A stretch of DNA of 5,253 nt from Oceanospirillaceae bacterium (lineage in GTDB: Bacteria > Pseudomonadota > Gammaproteobacteria > Pseudomonadales > Balneatricaceae): the NCBI GenBank assembly GCA_023954795.1, contig JAGSHA010000250.1:1-5253 (forward strand), in the 5' to 3' direction. The translations under genes and the position numbers were made by a program. The notes under the pieces are model-generated. The model worked only from the letters and a program-made list of their open reading frames with translations. It did no database searches and was not told the origin of the DNA. The first letter of the stretch is position 1. Every line of letters begins with the position of its first letter. Positions 1-5,253 of this stretch are shown here, in pieces.

Positions 1-1
1 C

Positions 2-1105
2 TTCGTCGGTATGACCCGTGCGCACATCGCTGATCCGCATCTGATCGCCAAGATCAAAATGGATCAGGTGGATCAGATCCGTCAGTGCGTGGGTGCGAAC
101 TACTGTATCGACCGTCAGTATCAGGGACTGGACGTTCTTTGTATTCAGAACGCGGCAACCTCCCGCGAATACATGGGTATACCGCACATCATCGAGAAAA
201 CCACCGGTAACGTCCGTAAAGTTGTCGTTGTTGGCGGTGGCCCGGGTGGATTGGAATCCGCACGTGTTGCCGCAGAACGCGGACACAACGTGACGCTGAT
301 CGAAAAAGCGGAAGAGCTGGGTGGTCAGATTACGTTGGCGTCCAAAGCACCGCAGCGCGATCAGATCGCGGGTATCACCCGTTGGCTGGTGATGGAGCTT
401 GAGCGTCTGGGCGTTGATATCCGTTTGGGTACCTCTGCCGATGCTGAGCTGGTGCGCGAACTGAAACCGGATGTGTGTGTGATCGCCACCGGTGGTCGTC
501 CATTTATCGATCAGAACCCGGAATGGGGCGCAGAAGAAGGTTTGGTGATCTCCAGCTGGGATATTCTCAGCGGCAAGGTTGAGCCGGGCAAAAACGTACT
601 GATCTACGACACTATCTGTGAATTCTCCGGTATGTCTGCGGCGGATTATCTGGCGTCTAAAGGCTCGCTGGTGGAGTTGGTGACCGACGATATCAAGCCG
701 GGTGTTGGCATCGGCGGAACGACCTTCCCAACGTACTACCGTTCTCTGTATGAGAAAGAGGTGATCATGACCTCTGACTTCCTGCTGGAGAAAGTGTATC
801 GCGAAGGTGACAGTCTGGTGGCTGTGCTTGAGAACGAATACACCGGCCAGCGTGAAGAGCGTGTGGTTGATCAGGTGGTGGTTGAGAACGGCACCCGTCC
901 GAATGAAGAGCTGTATTACGCCCTCAAAGAGGAGTCCCGCAACAAGGGGCAGATCGACAACGACGCGTTGTTCGATATCAAACCGCAGCCGGTGCTTGAA
1001 GAATCCGGTGATGGCATGATCCTGTGGCGTCTGGGTGACTGTGTCTCCCAGCGTAACACCCATGCTGCGATGTACGACGCATTGCGTCTGTGCAAAGACC
1101 TCTAA
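2..1105 (+). CDS. dgcA: Dimethylglycine demethylase flavin/Fe-S subunit DgcA, 5'-truncated by the window
   Basis: Probable catalytic subunit that converts dimethylglycine to sarcosine and formaldehyde in glycine betaine catabolism. The frame is open from base 2, so the Met codon at 11 is internal: the first residues (FVGMTRAHIADPHLIAK) match the end of an Old-Yellow-Enzyme-type TIM barrel as in trimethylamine dehydrogenase and 2,4-dienoyl-CoA reductase. Numbering from that Met, an Fe-S loop follows with C26, C32 and C44. A dinucleotide-binding Rossmann motif GGGPGG lies at 75-80 with acidic E98 ending the second strand. An ATGG motif is near 159-162 and a C-terminal GD motif at 342-343. About 367 residues are visible, roughly the second half of a protein usually near 680-690 aa. 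The second Fe-S cysteine of the trimethylamine dehydrogenase pattern is Ala29. The following dgcB and etfAB support the dimethylglycine assignment; a related N-methyl amino acid demethylase (for example for methylproline or stachydrine) is the main alternative. Confidence 0.87.
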   Translation, partial: FVGMTRAHIADPHLIAKIKMDQVDQIRQCVGANYCIDRQYQGLDVLCIQNAATSREYMGIPHIIEKTTGNVRKVVVVGGGPGGLESARVAAERGHNVTLIEKAEELGGQITLASKAPQRDQIAGITRWLVMELERLGVDIRLGTSADAELVRELKPDVCVIATGGRPFIDQNPEWGAEEGLVISSWDILSGKVEPGKNVLIYDTICEFSGMSAADYLASKGSLVELVTDDIKPGVGIGGTTFPTYYRSLYEKEVIMTSDFLLEKVYREGDSLVAVLENEYTGQREERVVDQVVVENGTRPNEELYYALKEESRNKGQIDNDALFDIKPQPVLEESGDGMILWRLGDCVSQRNTHAAMYDALRLCKDL

Positions 1106-1219
1106 ATTGGAACGACTGCGCTCGATATAGCAGCGTTAAAAGTGGGTTTGCGGTGCGCATATAAACGCTCCGCTGACCGACTTTGTGCTTTGCTCTATCT
1201 TCGCTCGTATCGTTCCAAT
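1106..1219. repeat. Imperfect palindromic intergenic element with perfect 10-bp ends
   Basis: The arms ATTGGAACGA (1106-1115) and TCGTTCCAAT (1210-1219) are exact reverse complements. Between them, pairing continues imperfectly, and an inner inverted pair AGCGTT (1132-1137) / AACGCT (1164-1169) closes a loop. The left arm begins at the base right after the dgcA stop codon. No T-run follows, so it does not look like a simple intrinsic terminator. I see no clear direct repeat flanking it and no transposase. The form suggests a small dispersed palindromic repeat or MITE-like element, or a structured mRNA segment between dgcA and dgcB; the inverted repeat is seen directly, the rest is inference. 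Confidence 0.6.
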
Positions 1220-1235
1220 GAGTAGGAAAATAACA

Positions 1236-1252
1236 GGGCAGGCTCACTGCCC
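1236..1252 (+). promoter_or_regulatory. GC-rich hairpin in the dgcB leader
   Basis: GGGCAG (1236-1241) and CTGCCC (1247-1252) form a perfect 6-bp stem with a 5-base loop. A second possible stem, AACAGG (1232-1237) with CCTGTT (1258-1263), shares the GG at 1236-1237, so the two stems exclude each other at those bases. The hairpin sits 15 bases before the dgcB ribosome binding site. There is no strong T-run after it (only TTTT at 1262-1265). It may be a weak attenuator, an mRNA-stabilising 5' structure, or chance. Confidence 0.35.
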
Positions 1253-1267
1253 GTACACCTGTTTTAT

Positions 1268-1272
1268 GAGGG
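1268..1272 (+). promoter_or_regulatory. Ribosome binding site of dgcB
   Basis: GAGGG lies 6 bases before the ATG at 1279. It supports this ATG as the dgcB start. I see no convincing sigma-70 promoter in the 173-base gap upstream, so dgcB is probably read through from dgcA, possibly at a level modified by the intervening structures. Confidence 0.65.
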
Positions 1273-1278
1273 TGAAAA

Positions 1279-3204
1279 ATGGTTCTCGAGTGGTTACCTT
1301 CCGTTTTGATCGCTGCCACGCTGTTGCTGGCGGTGGTCGGTGCTGTCCGCCGTATCAGTTTGTGGCGTGCGGGTCAGCCAGATCAGGTTGATCTGATCGC
1401 CGGTCTTATGGCGATGCCCAAGCGTTATCTGCATGACCTGCACGATGTGGTTGAACGTGACAAATACATGTCCAAAACTCACGCCGCAACCGGTGGTGGT
1501 TTTGTCCTTTCTATCGTGCTGATCCTACTGGTTCATCTGGCGGGTATCGACAGTCAGATTCTGGCGTGGGCGCTGTTGTTTGCGCTGGCTTTGATGTTTG
1601 TCGGGGCGATCTTTGTTCTCAAGCGCCGTATGGACCCGCCCAGCCGGATCTCTAAAGGCGCGTGGATGCGTCTGCCAAAAAGCCTGCTGGCATTTTCCTC
1701 TGCCTTTATCATCCTGACCCTGCCTGCGGCCGGTATTTTGCCGGAAGGGACGGGTGGCTGGGTGCTGACGTTGATCCTCAGTGCTGTAATCCTGCTGGGA
1801 CTCGGCGAGATGCTGTTTGGCATGACCTGGGGCGGGCCGATGAAGCATGCGTTTGCGGGTGCCCTGCATCTGGCGTTCCATCGCCGTCAGGAACGTTTTG
1901 GCGGCGGCCGTTCCACCGGTCTGAAACCGGTTGATCTGAGCCAGAACGGTCAGACGCTGGATATTTTGGGTGTGTCTAAACCCAAAGACTTTAAATGGAA
2001 CCAGCTGCTGGGTTTCGATGCCTGCGTGCAATGCGGTAAGTGTGAAGCGGTGTGTCCGGCGTTTGCGGCGGGTCAGCCGTTGAACCCGAAAAAACTGATT
2101 CAGGATATGGTCGTGGGTCTGGCCGGTGGTACCGATGCCAAATACGCGGGTTCTCCTTATCCGGGCAAAGAGGTCGGGCAGGCTAAAGGCGGTCCGGATC
2201 AGATCATCACGAACGGTCTGGTTGATCCTGAAACCCTCTGGTCCTGCACCACGTGTCGTGCCTGTGTGGAAGAGTGCCCGATGATGATCGAGCACGTGGA
2301 TGCGATTGTGGATATGCGTCGTTTCCTGACCATGGAAAAGGGTGATACGCCCAACAAAGGCGCAGAAGTGCTGGATAACATCATCGCCACGGATAACCCG
2401 AATGGCTATTCACCGGCCAGCCGTGTGAACTGGGCGGCGGATCAGAACTTGCCGTTGATGAGCGAAGTAAAACAAGCCGATGTGCTGTTCTGGGTCTCTG
2501 ACGGTGCATTTGATATGCGCAGCCAGCGTATCCTGCGTGCGTTCGTTAAGCTGATGAAAGCGGCGAATGTCGATGTGGCTATTTTGGGTGATGAAGAACT
2601 GGATAGCGGTGATGTGGCTCGTCGTCTGGGGGATGATGCTGCATTCCAGAGTCTGGCTAAACGTAATCTGGACATTCTGTCCCAATACTCGTTCAAGAAA
2701 ATCGTGACCACCGATCCACATGCGTACCATTGCCTGCGTAACGAATACGGTGATTTTGGTAGTGACGCGCTGGAAGGGGTGGAAGTGTTGCACCACACCA
2801 CCTTCCTGAATCAGTTGGTACAGGCCGGTGCGTTGAAGCTGGAAGCCTTTAACGGCGGTACAGTGACCTACCACGACCCGTGTTATCTGGGTCGATACAA
2901 CGGCGAATACGAAGCACCGCGTGAGTTGCTGCGCTCGTTGGGCATCGAAGTGGCTGAGATGGAGCGCTCCGGTTTCCGTTCACGCTGTTGCGGTGGCGGC
3001 GGTGGTGCACCGATCACGGATATTCCAGGTGAACGCCGTATCGCTGATATGCGTATGGAAGATGTGAATAGCACCGGTGCGGAGCTGGTGGCCGTTGGTT
3101 GTCAGCAGTGTACGGCGATGCTGGAAGGTGTAGTCGAACCCCGTCCGGAAGTGAAAGACATTGCCGAGATTCTGGTCGATCAGCTGATCGAGGAGGTCCA
3201 CTGA
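1279..3204 (+). CDS. dgcB: Membrane-bound Fe-S dimethylglycine demethylase subunit DgcB
   Basis: A 641-residue electron-transfer protein likely passing electrons from DgcA and/or the adjacent ETF to membrane quinone. The N-terminal third has about five hydrophobic segments (roughly 4-23, 75-90, 94-114, 134-154, 160-180), followed by a basic His-containing stretch (H190, H197, H201). Two ferredoxin-type 4Fe-4S motifs follow: C249, C252, C255, C259-P and C323, C326, C329, C333-P. The C-terminal part resembles the heterodisulfide reductase D / GlpC / LutA family, with HDPCYLGRYN around C535, CCG at 570-572 and GCQQC with C608 and C611. The expected first cysteine-rich repeat (about 400-490) keeps the fold-type sequence but lacks its cysteines (D479 and A482 in VTTDPHAYHCL). 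The start is set by a good ribosome binding site. Its stop codon overlaps the etfA start, so the two are translationally coupled. Confident of the family; the exact electron partner is inferred. Confidence 0.9.
   Translation: MVLEWLPSVLIAATLLLAVVGAVRRISLWRAGQPDQVDLIAGLMAMPKRYLHDLHDVVERDKYMSKTHAATGGGFVLSIVLILLVHLAGIDSQILAWALLFALALMFVGAIFVLKRRMDPPSRISKGAWMRLPKSLLAFSSAFIILTLPAAGILPEGTGGWVLTLILSAVILLGLGEMLFGMTWGGPMKHAFAGALHLAFHRRQERFGGGRSTGLKPVDLSQNGQTLDILGVSKPKDFKWNQLLGFDACVQCGKCEAVCPAFAAGQPLNPKKLIQDMVVGLAGGTDAKYAGSPYPGKEVGQAKGGPDQIITNGLVDPETLWSCTTCRACVEECPMMIEHVDAIVDMRRFLTMEKGDTPNKGAEVLDNIIATDNPNGYSPASRVNWAADQNLPLMSEVKQADVLFWVSDGAFDMRSQRILRAFVKLMKAANVDVAILGDEELDSGDVARRLGDDAAFQSLAKRNLDILSQYSFKKIVTTDPHAYHCLRNEYGDFGSDALEGVEVLHHTTFLNQLVQAGALKLEAFNGGTVTYHDPCYLGRYNGEYEAPRELLRSLGIEVAEMERSGFRSRCCGGGGGAPITDIPGERRIADMRMEDVNSTGAELVAVGCQQCTAMLEGVVEPRPEVKDIAEILVDQLIEEVH
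3191..3197 (+). promoter_or_regulatory. Strong ribosome binding site of etfA, inside dgcB
   Basis: AGGAGGT, close to a perfect anti-16S match, lies 6 bases before the ATG at 3204. It decides the etfA start: the frame is open further upstream to an ATG at 3099, but that would lie deep inside dgcB, lacks a comparable site and adds residues unlike ETF alpha. Confidence 0.85.
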
Positions 3205-4466
3205 TGAGTGATGTGCTAAGACGAGATCCCCGCGCCGAGTGGATCGCCCGTAACCGATTGCATCCGTTACACGGTACGGTCAGTGTCGGTGATGAGGCTG
3301 AAGTCCGTGGTCCATCCGGTCTGCTGCGTAAGAATCCGCATAAGGTTGGATTTATTGGCCCGAACGGCATTAAACGTATTGATCGCCTGAAAGGGAATGG
3401 AAACACCGTTGCGATGGGCCGCCGCAGCAGCGGTCCGCAGGAAGTGTTACTGCCGTTACACAGTGTTGAGCAGCCTGATTTCTACATTGTTGTTGTACCG
3501 GATATGGTGGGCGGTCGTCTTACCAGCCAGGACAAAGATATCCTTGGTCAGGCACATAAGCTGGCTCGTGGGATTGAAAGCGGCAATGAACAGCAGGGCG
3601 CGGTGATTGCTGTCTGCTTTGGTGAAAGCAAAGAGGAAGGGTTCGACACCGCCGGTGTGGATCGCCTGATTCTGCTGGATAGCGAAGAGTATCAGGGGTT
3701 CTGTCCTGAACAGCAGCTGGCCGCGTTGGTGCAGACTGAAGCCAGCTATCAGCCAAAACACTGGTTGTTCCCGGACAGTGTGAATGGGGGCGCGGACCTC
3801 GGTGCACGTCTGGCGGCGCGATTGGGCGAACGTCCAGCAGTACAGGCGTGGCAGGTGGATCATGCAACCACGGTTAGTCGCGGTGCATCGGGCAGTATTG
3901 ATATCAGCCGCACGACACCACGTATCCTGATGCTGGTAGAGGAGTGTGCTGATCCCATCGACGAAACCCGTCATGAAGCGCAGCCACTGGCACTGGAATC
4001 TGTGCCGCGTGCTATTGCCCAGCTACAAGATCAGGGGCAGGTGGCAGTGGATCCCAACGCGATTCCATTGGCTGAAGCCGAGTTTATTCTGTCGGCGGGC
4101 AACGGTATCCATAACTGGGATCAGTTCCACGACACAGCGGCTGCGCTGGGGGCAACCGAAGGGGCCAGCCGAGTGGCGGTGGATGATGGCTTTATGCCAC
4201 GTTTCCGTCAGGTCGGTGCGACTGGTACCTGGGTAACCGCGCGTGTTTATCTGGCCGTAGGTATCTCCGGTGCGATCCAGCACATGCAGGGGATTGGTCA
4301 GTGCGACAAAGTGATCGCCATCAATACCGATGCCGGGTGTGACATGGTGAAACGTGCCGCACTGAGCGCCATTGGTGACAGCGAAGAGATTCTGGCTGAG
4401 CTGCTGAAACTGGCGCAGGAACATCGTGCAAAACAAAGTGAAGAGGGGGATCAGCATGCAGCCTGA
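3204..4466 (+). CDS. etfA: Electron transfer flavoprotein alpha subunit of the dimethylglycine demethylase operon
   Basis: A 420-residue ETF alpha (FixB-like) subunit that with EtfB forms a soluble flavoprotein accepting electrons from the demethylase. It is longer than a typical ETF alpha of about 310-330 residues, mainly because of an N-terminal extension of roughly 90 residues before the hydrophobic segment beginning DFYIVVVPD. The C-terminal FAD domain is clear: GASRVAVDDG, the GATGTWV loop at 338-344, GISGAIQH at 353-360 and AINTD at 372-376. Several flavin-site positions differ from canonical ETF: SGGRG is SAGNG (N300 in place of Arg), GQTGK is GATGT (T340 kept), and the DxxAPIF segment is DAGCDMV. 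The ATG at 3204 overlaps the dgcB TGA by one base, behind a strong ribosome binding site. The 3' end overlaps etfB. Family certain; service to dimethylglycine oxidation is inferred from the operon. Confidence 0.9.
   Translation: MSDVLRRDPRAEWIARNRLHPLHGTVSVGDEAEVRGPSGLLRKNPHKVGFIGPNGIKRIDRLKGNGNTVAMGRRSSGPQEVLLPLHSVEQPDFYIVVVPDMVGGRLTSQDKDILGQAHKLARGIESGNEQQGAVIAVCFGESKEEGFDTAGVDRLILLDSEEYQGFCPEQQLAALVQTEASYQPKHWLFPDSVNGGADLGARLAARLGERPAVQAWQVDHATTVSRGASGSIDISRTTPRILMLVEECADPIDETRHEAQPLALESVPRAIAQLQDQGQVAVDPNAIPLAEAEFILSAGNGIHNWDQFHDTAAALGATEGASRVAVDDGFMPRFRQVGATGTWVTARVYLAVGISGAIQHMQGIGQCDKVIAINTDAGCDMVKRAALSAIGDSEEILAELLKLAQEHRAKQSEEGDQHAA
4443..4449 (+). promoter_or_regulatory. Ribosome binding site of etfB, inside etfA
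   Basis: GAGGGGG lies 6 bases before the ATG at 4456, within the last codons of etfA. It supports translation of etfB from this ATG and coupling to etfA. Confidence 0.65.
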
Positions 4467-5253
4467 AGGTAAAAGCCAAGTGCAGGAGCATTCGTTGGAT
4501 CGTTCATTGGATATAGTGTCTCTGATCTCCATTGGTCAGCACCCGCAGTCAGGTCGCGTACGCCGCGCCGAACAAGATGGTCGCGCGGTTGAACTGGGTA
4601 TGAATCTGGCAGAGAAACATACGGTACTGCATGCGGGTGATCCGTTACAGCAGGCCCTGCGTTCTTATGCGGGTATGGGGTTGTCGGAAGTTCAGGTGCT
4701 GGATCTTGGTCCCCGTGCCGATGCGGTTCCCGCACTGGTTGAATACTTGCAGGATCATCGCCCGGACATTGTACTGACTGGCGTGCGTGCTGAAGGTGGC
4801 GAGTCATCAGGTATGGTGCCATATCTGTTGGCTGAGAAACTCAACTGGCCGGTGGTGGCACGTGTAGCTGATATTGTGTCGGTTGAAAACGGTGTGGCTG
4901 AGCTGCTCTTGGCTCTGCCACGCGGTCAACGTCGAGCCTTAAAAGTCCCGCTGCCTTTTGTAGCGACCATTGACAATGCTGCGCAGGAAGCGCGCCAGTC
5001 TGCGTATGGTCCGGGGCGGCGTGCGCAGGTTGAATCGCTTGATGCTGTGGTTGAGGATGATCAGGTACGTAGCGATTGGGTGGAAGCAAAAGCGAAACCG
5101 CGACCTAAACGTCTGAAAGTGGTGAAAGCAAAAACAGCGGCTGAACGATTCAAAGCTGCTACTGCGAAGCCTCAAGGTGAATCCGGTAAGGTGCTTAAAG
5201 ATATGCCTGCCGCTGAACAGGCGAGAGAGATCTTTGATCTTCTTTTGGAAGAA
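4456..5253 (+). CDS. etfB: Electron transfer flavoprotein beta subunit, 3'-truncated by the window
   Basis: The frame runs open from ATG 4456 to the window edge, giving 266 residues and probably nearly the whole protein. ETF beta binds AMP structurally and carries the surface loop that docks to partner dehydrogenases. The recognisable core starts at about residue 19 (LDIVSLISIGQHPQSGR). It continues with an RRAEQDGRAVEL helix, the adenine-nucleotide-site segment TGVRAEGGESSG at 108-119, and the following LAEKLNWPVVARV strand. The site segment differs from the usual G-x-Q-x-x-D-x-D-x-x-Q-x-G form of housekeeping ETF beta. After a PRGQRRALKVPLP strand the chain ends in a Lys/Ala-rich tail (AKPRPKRLKVVKAK) and an acidic helix. 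The first ~17 residues are polar and may be a nonconserved extension. The start overlaps etfA by 11 bp. Assignment rests on sequence resemblance and the adjacent etfA. Confidence 0.86.
   Translation, partial: MQPEGKSQVQEHSLDRSLDIVSLISIGQHPQSGRVRRAEQDGRAVELGMNLAEKHTVLHAGDPLQQALRSYAGMGLSEVQVLDLGPRADAVPALVEYLQDHRPDIVLTGVRAEGGESSGMVPYLLAEKLNWPVVARVADIVSVENGVAELLLALPRGQRRALKVPLPFVATIDNAAQEARQSAYGPGRRAQVESLDAVVEDDQVRSDWVEAKAKPRPKRLKVVKAKTAAERFKAATAKPQGESGKVLKDMPAAEQAREIFDLLLEE

Noticed and set aside
11..13. ATG at 11 as the true dgcA start
   Set aside because: The reading frame is open upstream to the window edge and residues FVG before it fit the barrel-end motif, so this is an internal Met of a truncated gene.
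1183..1210. Possible sigma-70 promoter (TTGTGC ... TCGTAT) in the intergenic gap
   Set aside because: The -10 match is only three of six and the spacing is 16; it also lies within the palindromic element. Too weak to call.
1106..1219. Intrinsic terminator after dgcA
   Set aside because: The inverted repeat is long and imperfect with a large loop, and no U-tract follows the right arm.
978..1319. Minus-strand frame of 113 codons crossing the dgcA-dgcB gap
   Set aside because: Most of it is antisense to dgcA and dgcB ends plus the palindromic element; no family resemblance. Translated repeat DNA is the likelier explanation.
1525..2295. Long open frame of 256 codons on the minus strand opposite dgcB
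   Set aside because: It lies wholly antisense to a well-supported gene, has a low-complexity Gln/Arg/Thr-rich translation with no recognisable motif and no good ribosome binding site seen; it is a codon-bias shadow.
3099..3203. Upstream in-frame extension of etfA to an ATG at 3099
   Set aside because: It would overlap dgcB by over 100 bases and add residues unlike ETF alpha, whereas the ATG at 3204 has a near-perfect ribosome binding site and the usual stop/start overlap.

Overview
The window carries four same-strand genes of one catabolic operon, in the order dgcA (3' part only), dgcB, etfA, etfB (open at the right edge). I recognise the set as the dimethylglycine demethylase module of glycine betaine/choline breakdown, known from Pseudomonas and related proteobacteria. 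The gene order, product types and moderately GC-rich coding sequence fit a betaine-degrading gammaproteobacterium, possibly an Oceanospirillales-like marine genus. The genus is a guess: nothing in the window fixes it.

Region by region: 2-1105 encodes the C-terminal half of the flavin/Fe-S demethylase subunit (end of an Old-Yellow-Enzyme-type barrel, Fe-S loop, dinucleotide-binding domains). 1106-1278 is the only real intergenic gap. It holds an imperfect inverted-repeat element of about 114 bp bounded by perfect 10-bp arms, then a small GC-rich hairpin, then the dgcB ribosome binding site. 1279-3204 encodes a membrane-anchored protein with two 4Fe-4S motifs and a CCG-type C-terminal domain. 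3204-4466 encodes a divergent electron transfer flavoprotein alpha subunit, starting inside the dgcB stop codon. 4456-5253 encodes the matching beta subunit, overlapping etfA by 11 bp.

How they probably work together: DgcA oxidatively demethylates dimethylglycine to sarcosine and releases formaldehyde. The electrons leave through flavin and Fe-S centres to the dedicated EtfAB pair and/or DgcB, which has about five predicted membrane helices and so is placed to deliver them to the quinone pool. The tight coupling dgcB-etfA-etfB suggests fixed stoichiometry. The points that deserve a second look are residue-level departures from the parent families (one missing Fe-S cysteine in DgcA, a degenerate first CCG repeat in DgcB, Arg-to-Asn and other changes in the EtfA flavin site) and the palindromic element between dgcA and dgcB. 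I found no RNA genes, CRISPR arrays or transposase genes.
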